From Myxococcales bacterium (lineage in GTDB: Bacteria; Myxococcota_A; Polyangia; Polyangiales; GCA-016699535), in NCBI GenBank assembly GCA_016699535.1, contig CP064980.1, forward strand, positions 1,434,001-1,498,000: a DNA stretch of 64,000 nt. The letters are read 5' to 3'. The notes below the pieces were generated by a model, which made no database searches, had not been told where the DNA came from, and saw only the letters and a program-made list of their open reading frames with translations. Every line of letters starts with the position of its first letter. Within the stretch, counting starts at the first letter, position 1. This document shows, one piece after another, positions 1-10,031 of the stretch. The translations under genes were made by a program, and so were the position numbers.

Positions 1-589
1 ATGATGTGCACAGCATCAACGATGTGCGTCTACTGGGTCAGACACGCGACGATGCTGCAGGTGAGGCCTATGACAAGGTAGCCAAGCTTTTAGGCCTTGG
101 TTATCCGGGTGGCCCGATTCTCGATCGGATGGCTCCGCGCGGAAACCCGGCTGCAATCCCATTGCCAAGACCGATGGCTGCAAGTAAAATTTAGAGTTCA
201 GTTTTTCAGGACTCAAGACTGCGGTAGTGCACAGCGTTCGCGATCGAAAAAGCCCATGGGACGAAAAGGCGCTTTGCGATTTGGCTGCTTCCTTTCAAGC
301 CGCGGTGGCAGATGTGTTGGTGGATAAAAGTGTGGCTGCGTTAAAAAAGCTCAACAGGCGCTCCTTGGTGATTACCGGCGGGGTAGCCGCGAACAGTGGA
401 TTGCGAAAGCGCGCAGAAGAATCAGCCAAAAAACATGGTTTTTCTTTGTATATTCCCCCTTTAGCATCTTGCACTGACAACGCAGCCATGATTGCTTACG
501 CTGGCGCAAAACTATTGCAAACCAAGAATAGCTCAACGATTGCAGCGGTCGCTTATTCTCAAAGCCCGCTTAATCGTCTAGGAAAGTAA
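1..589 (+). CDS. tsaD: TsaD, tRNA N6-threonylcarbamoyladenosine transferase, 3' part with frameshift
   Basis: Transfers the threonylcarbamoyl group to A37 of ANN-decoding tRNAs; the family is universal and usually essential. The 5' end lies outside the window. Frame 3 encodes LLGQTRDDAAGEAYDKVAKL and then IPLPRPMAASK, both typical TsaD blocks. The reading then meets a stop at 192, while frame 2 continues FSFSGLKTAVVHSVRDRK, LVITGGVAANSGLR and the C-terminal SCTDNAAMIAYAG. Restoring one A in the A-run near 186-189 gives the expected KNLEFSFSGLK junction, so this is one gene with a 1-base deletion. For a gene of this kind an assembly error is the likeliest cause. It lies 1 base upstream of the cystathionine beta-synthase gene, on the same strand. 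Confidence 0.88.
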
Positions 590-590
590 A

Positions 591-1976
591 ATGCAGGGAT
601 CGGTAAACACAATTTTAGACGCCATCGGCCACACTCCTATCGTCAAGCTTGGCCGAGTGGCAAACGACGTTAAAGCAAGCATTTATGCCAAATGTGAGTT
701 TCTTAACCCTGCGGGTTCAATGAAAGATCGCATGGCGCTTTACTTGATCAATCAAGCCGAGGCGCGAGGAGAACTCAAAGCTGGCGGAACCATTGTCGAG
801 GCTACCAGTGGCAACACTGGCGCAGCGCTAGCGATGATCGCCGCAGTGCGTGGCTATCAATGCATTTTTGTCATGCCGGATAAGATGTCGGATGAGAAAA
901 TCGCGAGTTTGCGAGCTTTCGGTGCCCGTGTTGTCGTGTGTCCCACGGCCGTCGAGCCAGAAGATCCACGAAGTTACTATTCCGTTGCGAAGAAGCTTCA
1001 TCGTGAAACTCCAAACTGTTTTTACACCAATCAGTATCACAACATGGATAACCCGGATGGTCATTACAAGAGCACCGGGCCGGAGCTGTGGGAGCAGACG
1101 CAAGGCCAGTTTGATGTGTTTGTCGCGGGCCTCGGCACCGGGGGAACCATCAGCGGAACTGGTAAGTATCTAAAAGAGAAAAAGCCAAGCATGCAGATGG
1201 TGGGAGTCGATCCTGTCGGTTCTCTTTATTACGATTTTGTTAAAGATAAGCGCATGACCAAAGCCTTTACTTACAAGGTCGAAGGTATTGGTGAGGACTT
1301 TATTCCTTCAACGATCAATCTTGATATTCTCGATGATATCGTTCGCGTGGATGACAAGGAATGTTTTATCATGGCACGTGATTTGGTGCGCTATGAAGGC
1401 TTGTATGTGGGTGGCTCCTCCGGCGCGGTTGTGGCTGGTGCCATAAAGTACGCAAAAGCTCGCGACAAAAAAGAAAACATCGTTGTCCTGTTGCCTGATG
1501 GTGCGGCGAAGTATTTATCCAAGATGTTTAACGACGAGTGGATGAAAGAAAATGGCTTTTTAGATGCACGTCCTAAAATGGGTAGCGTAGCCGATTTGCT
1601 CAAGAGCAAGCCAAAGCAAGAATTGATAACGGCTAGACCACATGATCGCGTACGCGATGTGATTGCTCGTTTGAAAGATCACAACATCTCGCAGATCCCC
1701 GTGATTGAAAATGGCAAAGTCATCGGCGCGGTTGCCGAAGTTGATTTGTTGCGCATTCTTTTTTCTGGAGAGCATTCCTTGGACAGCGAAATCGGTCCCA
1801 TTGTTGAGCAAGACTACGTCACAGTCAGTCCAGAAACCGAAATTGAAATGCTCAATGGTCTGCTCAATCAAGCCCGTATGGCTGTGGTGAAAGACAAAAG
1901 CGGCGTTGTTGGCGTAATTACCAAAATTGACATAATTGACTATTTTTCACGTCAATCCATGCCAACTATGGCATAA
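591..1976 (+). CDS. cbs: Cystathionine beta-synthase with C-terminal CBS-domain pair
   Basis: PLP-dependent enzyme condensing serine and homocysteine to cystathionine in transsulfuration. The 461-residue protein has the fold-type II catalytic domain over residues 1-325: the PLP lysine K45 in NPAGSMKDR, the phosphate loop SGNTG (73-77), GTGGTISGTGKYLKE, and VEGIGEDFIP, which resembles eukaryotic CBS more than CysK. Residues about 340-455 form two CBS motifs, the regulatory (Bateman) module. There is no heme-binding N-terminal extension. The start ATG at 591 follows the tsaD stop directly with a GGAAAG-like RBS. A cysteine synthase with CBS domains is the alternative, but the VEGIGEDFIP block and domain order favour CBS. 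Confidence 0.92.
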   Translation: MQGSVNTILDAIGHTPIVKLGRVANDVKASIYAKCEFLNPAGSMKDRMALYLINQAEARGELKAGGTIVEATSGNTGAALAMIAAVRGYQCIFVMPDKMSDEKIASLRAFGARVVVCPTAVEPEDPRSYYSVAKKLHRETPNCFYTNQYHNMDNPDGHYKSTGPELWEQTQGQFDVFVAGLGTGGTISGTGKYLKEKKPSMQMVGVDPVGSLYYDFVKDKRMTKAFTYKVEGIGEDFIPSTINLDILDDIVRVDDKECFIMARDLVRYEGLYVGGSSGAVVAGAIKYAKARDKKENIVVLLPDGAAKYLSKMFNDEWMKENGFLDARPKMGSVADLLKSKPKQELITARPHDRVRDVIARLKDHNISQIPVIENGKVIGAVAEVDLLRILFSGEHSLDSEIGPIVEQDYVTVSPETEIEMLNGLLNQARMAVVKDKSGVVGVITKIDIIDYFSRQSMPTMA

Positions 1977-2209
1977 TTTTCGTAAAAACATGCCAGTCTT
2001 GTCAACTGCCTCATGCCTGCGTCTTTCCTCATTATGGATCTGGCATCGTAATATAGCTCGCTGAGCCTATAGCCTGTGGCGTCGCGAACACACTGTATCG
2101 GATTTTCACAACCATGGTGCTGCGCTCTGTAAGCGTGCGCGTTTGATTTCATTGAGTTTAGGGAACGCTTTAAGTCCAGGCACGCTCTTTGCTTTATCAA
2201 AAGGTTACG

Positions 2210-2950
2210 ATGAAAAATTTAGTGTTCTACTTTTCCCTACCTTTGATTGTAAACGCGAGCATGTTTTCCAAGAACGTTTCGGCGCAAGAGGATTCGCAAC
2301 GCACACATAGGGTGGTGCAGCCCCAAGAAAAGTCTGCGGCAAGCCAAGAAGATAAACAGTCAGCGGCAAACTCGGCGCAGGCTAGGCAGGCGTCGCCACC
2401 AAAGTCAGCGAACGCAACAACTTCACCGCACAAACAACGTTCCGACGAACATCGCTCGAAAGACAGCTATGCATTTTTGCGCATCGTCTCGGAGAATGTA
2501 CTTTCTCTCGGTTCGGGAATTCTTGTTGGTATGCTCGCCGCGGAAATCAATAAGGATCCCGAAGACCCTTATGAAAGTTGTGATACGATTTGCATTAATA
2601 GAGGCGCACTTGGAGGTTTTGTTCTCGGGCTCACAGTGGGTATGCCTCTTGGGACCTACTTGGGCGGCGAGCTTTTTCCCGGTTCCAGTCATTTTGGCTG
2701 GACGATGCTCCCGGGGGTCGTGGGAAGCGCAATGATGCTTGGTGCGGCCAACATCGAGTGGAATAACGAAGGCACGATATGGGGGGTACTGCTGGGTTTA
2801 GGCGGCTTTCTGAGCAGCTGGATCGGCTCTATCGTTGCTTATGAAATTAACCACGAACTCCCTAAGCCGCAAAGCGTTCAAGTCGCATTGTCCGTGGCCC
2901 CTTCTGCGCGAGGAAAGGGTGCGACCCTTCAGTTGAATGGACGTTTTTAG
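2210..2950 (+). CDS. Exported glycine-rich membrane protein, function unknown
   Basis: Start chosen at ATG 2210, with AAAAGG five bases upstream; it begins a signal peptide cleaved after about VSAQ. A TTG seven codons earlier is less likely. The mature part opens with about 60 residues rich in Q, K, S, A and P (a disordered linker). Several Gly/Leu-rich hydrophobic stretches follow (for example LGSGILVGMLAAEI, GGFVLGLTVGMPLGTYLGG and GVLLGLGGFLSSWIGSIVAYEI), giving a glycine-zipper look. The C-terminus alternates polar and hydrophobic residues and ends LQLNGRF, as in outer-membrane barrel proteins. No enzymatic motif was seen. It stands alone between cbs and a convergent aminotransferase gene. 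Confidence 0.72.
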   Translation: MKNLVFYFSLPLIVNASMFSKNVSAQEDSQRTHRVVQPQEKSAASQEDKQSAANSAQARQASPPKSANATTSPHKQRSDEHRSKDSYAFLRIVSENVLSLGSGILVGMLAAEINKDPEDPYESCDTICINRGALGGFVLGLTVGMPLGTYLGGELFPGSSHFGWTMLPGVVGSAMMLGAANIEWNNEGTIWGVLLGLGGFLSSWIGSIVAYEINHELPKPQSVQVALSVAPSARGKGATLQLNGRF

Positions 2951-2965
2951 CGTCTTTCACGATTC

Positions 2966-4141
2966 CTAGCAGGTTTGGTTCACGCTGTTCACGATGCGCT
3001 GAAGTCCTTGGCTGAAGTTCTCTGGCGTGCAGAGCAAACTAAGAACGAGCATGGCTTCTTCGTGGTAATCAAAAAGATAACCAGGCAGCACGTGGGTGTG
3101 CTGCTCTTGGAGCAATTCGAGTGTCCATTGTTCATCGCTTTTGATGGCTGGCAGCTGAAGGCTGAGATACCAGCCTCCCTGAGGTAGGCGAAGGGAGATA
3201 GGACTGTGGGCATTGTTGAGCAATCGCTTGGCATAGCTAAGATTCGCTTGGAGGCGACTCGTAATGATCGCTTGGACGCGATGTCCATAGCGCAATAGTT
3301 CTGGGAGTTGCTCCTGTACCGCTTGGTGGGTGGACAAAAACAGATCGGACAAACAAGTCAGGCGATGTAGACATTCTTCAAGCTCGCTTTGCGGCCCCCG
3401 GGCTATCAGCCAACTGCATTTAAGCTGTGGTAAGGCTGCAAACTTTGATAGACCTCCAAGCACAAAAACAAGTGGCATCGTTGAGCGAGCTGCGTTGAGA
3501 ATGCTTTGCTGGTTTTTTGAATTGTCGGATAGCGCATAGGGTAGAAAAACCTCGTCGCACACGATGGGCAGGCCAAGCTCGTACAAGCCCAGAATCTCTG
3601 AGCGACTCACATAGTTACCTGTGGGGTTATTTGGATTAACTACGGCAATCGCTTTGCTCTTTGTAGAGATGAGCGATTTGAGCATTGGAAAATCGATGTG
3701 CCATTGCCCGTCCCAGATCAAGGGATAGCGCTTGAGTACAATTCCTTCACTTTGCGCCAACTGCTCAAGAAGAGGGTAGCTGGGCGCCGGGACCAACCAC
3801 TCATCGCCGGGGCTGCAAAGTATCTTCATCAAATGCGCGTAAAGCTCGCTGGTGCTGGCGGCAAGGCAGATTTGCTTGGCGTCAAGTGGCTGAGCCGTTT
3901 GGGCGGACCAAAACGAAGCAAGAGCAGTGCGGGCCCGAAGAAGGCCCAGCGCATCGGGCGTGTAGCTTGCAGATGACAGCAGACTTGCCTTGACTACGCG
4001 ATCCAAGTCCAAGGCAAGATCGGCTTGACTGGGATTGGACAAACTTAAATCAACAATATTCGTGCCTTCATTCTGCAGTTTTTCCAGCATGAGGCTTAGT
4101 TTGTTTTTTTTTGTTTCGAAGAGTGTGCGTGGGGAGAACAT
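2966..4141 (-). CDS. Class I/II pyridoxal-phosphate aminotransferase
   Basis: A 391-residue fold-type I aminotransferase, probably cytosolic. Visible landmarks are LSLSNPSQADLALD near the N-terminus, AASTSELYAHLMK (PLP phosphate contact region), VNPNNPTGNYVSR (169-180), CDEVFLPYAL with the PLP-pyridine Asp at 196, and GGLSKFAALPQLK with the Schiff-base lysine K233. Length and motifs fit the aspartate aminotransferase family; the substrate cannot be told from sequence. The ATG at 4141 lies 18 bases from the start of the divergent FlhB-like gene, so the two promoters must overlap. It converges with the exported protein upstream, 15 bases apart. Confidence 0.88.
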   Translation of the reverse strand: MFSPRTLFETKKNKLSLMLEKLQNEGTNIVDLSLSNPSQADLALDLDRVVKASLLSSASYTPDALGLLRARTALASFWSAQTAQPLDAKQICLAASTSELYAHLMKILCSPGDEWLVPAPSYPLLEQLAQSEGIVLKRYPLIWDGQWHIDFPMLKSLISTKSKAIAVVNPNNPTGNYVSRSEILGLYELGLPIVCDEVFLPYALSDNSKNQQSILNAARSTMPLVFVLGGLSKFAALPQLKCSWLIARGPQSELEECLHRLTCLSDLFLSTHQAVQEQLPELLRYGHRVQAIITSRLQANLSYAKRLLNNAHSPISLRLPQGGWYLSLQLPAIKSDEQWTLELLQEQHTHVLPGYLFDYHEEAMLVLSLLCTPENFSQGLQRIVNSVNQTC

Positions 4142-4159
4142 CGCGCTATTTTAGGGTTC

Positions 4160-5166
4160 ATGGCAGAGAGTCGTACACACAAGCCTACCGCAAGGCGCAT
4201 TAGGGAAGCTAGACGTTCTGGCGATGCGCCTCGATCGGCCGTGCTTGTCTCGGTGGCGGCCAGTGCGGCCGTTGTGGCTGTGCTTTTGTGGGCGGTGTGG
4301 CGAGTGCCATTGCTTTTTTCCGGGCTTTTTTATGCAGCGCTCGGACGTTTTGCTTCCAGTGTCGATCACGGGTTGGGATTGGTTGATCTTGGTCTTTCAC
4401 TCGCGGTCTGGTGCCTTGCCCCGATCTGGCTTAGTGCCGTGGGTGCTGTCCTTGCCGTATCGGTTGCTCATTTAGGCTTTCCTGTTTCGTTTTCTTTTTT
4501 TCGATCGCTTTCGTTTCGTCGATCGGGCATGAATTTGTTTTCGAGAAACGCTTTTGTTCAAAGCCTCGAGCTTGTGATTGCGCTGTGTTTAGCCGTGCTC
4601 ATTTTACTGTGGACGCTCTATGAGTTTCGATTGCGAATTTCATTTAGCCCAGCACAAAACCTAACCGATCAAAGCAACATGCTTGCGCAACTTTTTTTGG
4701 TATTTTCTTTTCGCATCATGCTTGCCTTTAGTTTTATTGCGCTTGCTGATTTTGCGTATCGACGCTTTGACTTTTTTGATCGCCTAAAAATGACACGTAC
4801 CGAGTTTTTACAAGAGCTTAAACAAACAGAGGGCAACCCCCATGTGCTACACAAACAACGTGAGCGCCATCGTGAACTGGTAAAAGAAGACAATGCTGAG
4901 ATTGCGTGTGTACTTAAAGACACTGGGTCAAAAGTAGTGGTTCTAAGCTATCACTCTGGCCAGGTGCCCCGATTGTGGCCATCGAAACAGATGATGCAAG
5001 CAAATCGTGGCTTGATCGAGCTCATCGTTCTCGGATCCCTGTTTATGAGCAGGCCGCGATTGTGGCGCGCATGAAGAAGTGTCATCCTGGCGATTTGATT
5101 CCCGAAGAGCTTTACGATGATATTGCCGCCCTTTTTGTTGGACAGGATGGCATACGACAAGCATGA
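4160..5166 (+). CDS. FlhB/YscU-family export-gate protein, orphan, frameshifted
   Basis: In type III secretion and flagella this family forms the export gate and switches substrate class by self-cleavage at NPTH. The N-terminus has the family signature PTARRIREARRSGDAPRS, followed by four hydrophobic segments. The linker MTRTEFLQELKQTEGNPHV leads into the cytosolic domain. The first frame runs off at YHSGQVP (stop about 5074), while the next frame continues IVAIETDDASK, RIPVYEQAAIVARM and IPEELYDDIAALF, the normal C-terminal half. One extra C in the C4 run at 4967-4970 would join them. The stop at 5164-5166 overlaps the priA ATG (ATGA), which supports the longer product. The NPTH site is replaced by a stretch around LKDTGSK, so self-cleavage is unlikely. 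No other secretion or flagellar genes are nearby. Confidence 0.8.
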
Positions 5167-7442
5167 CACCTTCATCCGAAAATCAAGACAGCTATGTGGA
5201 GGTGGCCATACCGGTGCCGCTTCGTCAAAGTTTTACTTACAAAGTGAGGCGTGGAGGAAGCACTGATTTTTTACCTGGCATGCGCGTGGCAGTTCCTTTT
5301 GGTCGCAGAAAGCTTGCTGGCTTTGTCTTGGGTGAGCAGCTTGGGGAAATTAAAGCAGGCGTTCGATACAAACACATCGCGGACCTACTCGATAAAGATC
5401 CGGTGTTTTCAGAAGAACTCTTAACCTTTCTTAAAGCGGCGGCAGATTACTACATGCATCCAGTGGGTGAAGTATTGCGTGCTGCTGCGCCCGCGCTACC
5501 AAGCGAAGCTCTGAGCCGGTTGCGAGGGTCCGGCTTTCTTAAAGAGGGCGAGAAGCTCCCCGGTGCTCAGATGAGCCAACGCACGACTTGGCGTGTGTGT
5601 CTTGCCAAAGACAAAAAAGAAGCCCCTCGTCTTGGGCCTAAGCAATTGCGTGCTTTGCATTTGGTTGAGGAGCGCAGCGAGATTCTGTGGGAGGAGCTGC
5701 GGACTCTTGCAGGTTTAACGCGGAGTAGTTTGCGTGCAATGGTCGATAAAGGGGTGCTGCAAATCAGTGAATGTGAAGTTCTTCACGATCCCTTTGCAGG
5801 AAACTCGGCTGAAAAAGATGTGACGGTTCAACTGAATGATGCTCAGCTTCATGCGGTAGAGCGCCTGAAACAAGCAGTTATTGATCATGAAGCCAAAGCC
5901 TTTTTGCTTCATGGCGTCACAGGCTCCGGCAAGACCGAAGTGTATATGCATGCCATTGATCGAGTGCTGGAAGCCGGACGTGGCGCCATTGTGCTTGTGC
6001 CGGAGATTGCATTGACGCCTCAACTGGTGTCGCGTTTTCGCGCGCGTTTTGGTGAAGGTATTGCTGTCTTGCATAGCGGTCTTGGTGCGAGGGAACGCTA
6101 CGATGCCTGGCAAAGGCTTAGCAAAGGTGAGCTCAAGCTTGCTATTGGGGCGCGCTCGGCGTTGTTTGCTCCGGTTCGTGATTTGGGCATGATTGTCGTT
6201 GATGAAGAGCATGACGCTTCGTTTAAGCAAGAAGACGGTTTCCGCTATAGCGCACGAGACATGGCCTTGCTTCGTGCGCATTTGGTAGGCGGCGTTTGCG
6301 TGCTTGGTAGTGCTACACCTTCACTCGAAAGTTATCATCTGTGCAAGCAAGGAAGGTGCGAGTTACTTGAACTGCCAGCACGCGCCACTGAGCACAAGCT
6401 GCCCGAGGTACATATTGTCGATCTGACAAAACAGGGCGCGGGGCTATCGGGCCATCCTTTGCTCACCCCAGTGCTTCACCAAGCGCTCCAGGCATGCTTG
6501 AACGACAAAGGTCAAGCCATTTTATTTTTAAACCGACGTGGCTTCTCCAGTTTACGTTGTGCTAGCTGCTCGGAGATTGCGCAGTGTCCTGCCTGTTCAG
6601 TGGCACTTACCGCTCATCGCAATGCGCAGCGTGCACGTTGTCACTATTGTGATTTTGCAACGCATGTCGATGCGCCTTGTCCGAACTGCAAAAGTCCTGG
6701 CCTCGAAGCTGTTGGTGTTGGAACCGAGCGTGTTGAAGAACTTTTGCGGGACAATTTTCCCGAAGCACGCATTGCCAGGCTTGATCGCGACACCGCATCT
6801 AAAGCCGGCGGTGTCGAAAAAGTTCTTGATCGTATGAAGCGGCATGAGCTCGATATTTTGGTTGGCACCCAAATGGTCACCAAAGGACATGATTTACCCG
6901 AAGTGACCTTGGTGGGAGTGGTGCTTGCGGATCAATCCTTGTTGTTTCCGGACTTTCGGGCCTCAGAGCGCACCTTCCAATTGCTTGCTCAAGTAGCAGG
7001 TCGCGCCGGACGAGGAGCTCGGCCTGGCAAAGTCATCGTGCAAAGCTTTCAGCCCGATCATCCTGCTGTACAACTCGCGTGCCGACACGATTACCATGGT
7101 TTTTTTACGAGCGAGATTAGAGTGCGTCAGCAAAGTTTGTACCCCCCTTTTTCTCGCCTAGCGGCGATTCGCATTGACGCGACAGACGAGCAACATGCAC
7201 GCTCAGCTGCGGACAGACTTGCTCAAGTTGCTCGCTCACGTAGCTCCGATAAAGTTCAAGTACTCGGCCCCGCACCGGCACCCATTGCCCGACTAAGAGC
7301 GCGCTACCGTTTTCGCGTTCTGTTGCGAGCATCCGGCCGAAAATCACTTCGTGTTGTGCTCGATGCAGTAGCCCAACACATCGGCCAAGGCCTTGGCTCA
7401 GCCAGAGCATCCATCGATATCGATCCTGTATCGATGCTTTAG
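5163..7442 (+). CDS. priA: Primosomal replication restart helicase PriA
   Basis: Superfamily 2 3'-5' DNA helicase that reloads the replisome at stalled forks. The 759-residue protein has the N-terminal 3'-end-binding domain (about 10-110), a winged-helix part, Walker A GVTGSGKTEV (251-260), Walker B DEEH (347-350), the motif GSATPSLES (382-390), and eight zinc-binding cysteines in four pairs (C466/C469, C475/C478, C493/C496, C506/C509) inserted in the second helicase lobe. VAGRAGRG follows further on. Full family length. The start overlaps the stop of the upstream FlhB-like gene by ATGA, indicating translational coupling. Confidence 0.96.
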   Translation: MTPSSENQDSYVEVAIPVPLRQSFTYKVRRGGSTDFLPGMRVAVPFGRRKLAGFVLGEQLGEIKAGVRYKHIADLLDKDPVFSEELLTFLKAAADYYMHPVGEVLRAAAPALPSEALSRLRGSGFLKEGEKLPGAQMSQRTTWRVCLAKDKKEAPRLGPKQLRALHLVEERSEILWEELRTLAGLTRSSLRAMVDKGVLQISECEVLHDPFAGNSAEKDVTVQLNDAQLHAVERLKQAVIDHEAKAFLLHGVTGSGKTEVYMHAIDRVLEAGRGAIVLVPEIALTPQLVSRFRARFGEGIAVLHSGLGARERYDAWQRLSKGELKLAIGARSALFAPVRDLGMIVVDEEHDASFKQEDGFRYSARDMALLRAHLVGGVCVLGSATPSLESYHLCKQGRCELLELPARATEHKLPEVHIVDLTKQGAGLSGHPLLTPVLHQALQACLNDKGQAILFLNRRGFSSLRCASCSEIAQCPACSVALTAHRNAQRARCHYCDFATHVDAPCPNCKSPGLEAVGVGTERVEELLRDNFPEARIARLDRDTASKAGGVEKVLDRMKRHELDILVGTQMVTKGHDLPEVTLVGVVLADQSLLFPDFRASERTFQLLAQVAGRAGRGARPGKVIVQSFQPDHPAVQLACRHDYHGFFTSEIRVRQQSLYPPFSRLAAIRIDATDEQHARSAADRLAQVARSRSSDKVQVLGPAPAPIARLRARYRFRVLLRASGRKSLRVVLDAVAQHIGQGLGSARASIDIDPVSML

Positions 7443-7623
7443 AAGGAAAGCTATTGGTGCACTCCTGCATAGAAAAGCAGGTTCTTAGCGCCTTTTATAA
7501 TCTAAGATTCTGAAATTATTTGTCAATTCTTGCTTTCTATTTCTTTTGCCACTGCCTTTTTCCATTCAGTGAAAATGAATTGTTTTACTTATGCGGTATT
7601 TTCTGTCATGTTTAATTCTGCCC

Positions 7624-10031
7624 ATGAATCAAGCACGCGGATACCTGCTGTTGATGTTCTTTTTTGCTGTATCAGCATGCGGGCGGCTGGGATACGACTC
7701 CGTCAACACACAGAGCTTGCTGCTTGATTCGGACCAAGACGGTGTTCCAGATAGCGAAGAGCTTTTTGGCGATAGCGATGGCGATGGCTTAGCGAACTTC
7801 CTCGATGATGACGATGATGGCGACAGTTTGCCAACGGCGTTTGAAGTCAGTGAAGAAGCAAAAGCAGGCGGTGATGTCGATGGGGATGGTACGGTGGCTT
7901 ATCTCGATACCGATTCCGATGGCGATGGGATTTTAGATTCCGAAGAGCTGGGCGATGATTTGGACGGCGATGGTCTGCCCAACTTTCTAGATACCGACAG
8001 CGACGGGGATGGCATCCCTGATAGTGACGATGCCGACACTTTTTGTGCCGATGGTCGAAAAGATTTTAGTGAAAGCGATGTGGATTGCGGTGGTGCAGGC
8101 TGCTCGGGCTGCGCCGATGAAAAAAGCTGCAGCGTCAATACGGATTGTCAATCGATGGAATGTGGTTCAACAGGCACCTGCATTGCTACGTCGTGTAGCG
8201 ATGGGCAAAAAGAGTGGGGATGAAACAGATGTGGATTGTGGTGGCTCGAGCTGTAGTGCGTGCGCGAATGGCCTAAGCTGTAATGCCGGCAATGATTGTG
8301 CATCCGGCGTGTGCACGGGCAACATCTGCCAGGTTGGTAGCTGCAGCGATGCTGTTGCAAACCAAGACGAAACGGATGTGGACTGCGGAGGATCGTCATG
8401 TAGTGCATGCACCGATGGGGCTGGTTGCCTTGCTGGATCAGATTGCAGCTCGGGAGTATGCACGGGCAACATCTGTCAAGCGGCAACCTGCACGGATACA
8501 ATACAAAACCAAGATGAGACGGACACCGATTGTGGTGGCTTGAGCTGCAGCGCTTGCGGCACGGGGCAAAGTTGTGTGCTAGCGGCAGATTGCCAATCGA
8601 ATGTGCACGGGCACCATCTGTCAGCTCGCGACCTGCGCTGATGGCGTGCTGAATCAAGATGAAACCGACACCGATTGCGGTGGAGCAAGCTGCGCAGCAT
8701 GTGGTGATGGACTTAGCTGTCTTGCGCCGGGGGATTGCACTTCGGGCGTTTGCACGGGCACCATCTGCCAAGTAGCGACTTGCTCCGATAGCATACAAAA
8801 CCAAGACGAGACTGGTGTGGATTGCGGGGGGGTGAGCTGTCCTGCATGTGGAGGCCCCACAATCACCCAACTCGTGTCTGGATCCGGCCATGTATGCGTC
8901 CTTCTAAGTAGTGGAAATGTACGTTGTTGGGGGCAGGGATTGTCAGGCAGGCTTGGCTATGGAAACCTCAACAACATTGGAGACGATGAGACGCCGGCTT
9001 CGGCCGGAGACGTCGACGTTGGTGGCACCGTAATTCAGATTACCGCCGGAGGAGCTCATACCTGTGCTCTTCTGGACACTGGAAATGTTCGCTGTTGGGG
9101 CTACGCCGCACAGGGACAACTTGGCTACGCTAATAGTCAAGACATCGGAGACAATGAACTGCCGGCCTCTGCCGGAGACGTCAACGTTGGTGGCACCGTT
9201 GTACAAATCTCCGCCGGAAGGTTTCATACTTGCGCGAGACTTGATACCGGAGCAGTTCGTTGCTGGGGCGAAGGCAATTTTGGGCAACTCGGATATGGTA
9301 ACACCGCACGCATTGGTGACAACGAAACGCCAGCATCCGCCGGGGATGTTGACGTCGGGGGCACTGTTTCTGAGATTAGTGCTGGCTCTTCCAATACTTG
9401 CGCTAGGTTGAGCACTGGAACAGTGCGGTGTTGGGGATACGGAGCAAGTGGTTCCCTCGGTTATGGTAACACGAACAACATTGGCGACAATGAAACCCCA
9501 GCATTCGCGGGAGACGTTACCGTTGGGACCACCGTTAGCCAAGTCGTTGTCGGCCAGTATACCTGTGTAGTGACGAGTAGCAATAGCGTGCGCTGTTGGG
9601 GCGCTAGCGGCTTAGGGCAACTTGGGTACCCCGGCGCGACACTCATCGGCGACGACGAAACCCCAGCATCGGTAGGAGATGTTACCGTCGGTAGCAGCGT
9701 AACAGAAGTAAGGGCAGGTCTTTACCACACATGTGCGGTCACGACCACTGGAACTGTGAGGTGTTGGGGTCGAGGAAACGTGGGGCAACTTGGTTACGGA
9801 AACACGAACAACATTGGAGACGACGAAACCCCCGCCTCAGCAGGCGACGTAAACGTCGGAGGGACTGTTACGCAAGTTGCTGTTGGTGGCCTTTCCAGCT
9901 GTGTCTTGCTTGATACCGGAAACGTTCGTTGTTGGGGAGACGGCAGTCTTGGAACACTCGGCTACGGAAACACGAACACCCTTGGAGACGACGAAACTCC
10001 GGCCTCAGCGGGTGATGTAACAGTGTTCTAG
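7624..10031 (+). CDS. Large Cys-repeat/RCC1 propeller lipoprotein (copy A), two frameshifts
   Basis: Predicted exported lipoprotein of about 800 residues, function unknown. From ATG 7624 a short signal peptide ends in the lipobox VSAC, followed by GRLGYD. Then come DxDGDG calcium-binding (thrombospondin-3-like) repeats, about five full and one partial unit of a 48-residue repeat with eight Cys (core DETDVDCGGSSC), and seven RCC1 blades, each with CALLDTG and VRCWG. The frame breaks twice. G4 at 8216-8219 needs one base fewer, restoring CSDGQKEWDETDVDCGG, and GTGC at 8603-8606 needs two more bases, restoring SNVCTGTICQ. The intact paralogue at 42197-45049 has the same order of domains, so these are indels in one gene. 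No clear RBS; an ATG at 7591 is possible. Confidence 0.82.

Noticed and set aside
7445..7500. Hairpin CCTGC/GCAGG after priA as a terminator
   Set aside because: The stem is only 5 bp with an 8-base loop, followed by TTCTT; too weak to call.
8148..8891. 247-codon minus-strand frame opposite the Cys-repeat stalk
   Set aside because: Low-complexity Cys/Ser/His-rich shadow of a repetitive coding sequence; no start signal or domain. Similar minus-strand frames recur opposite all three stalk genes.
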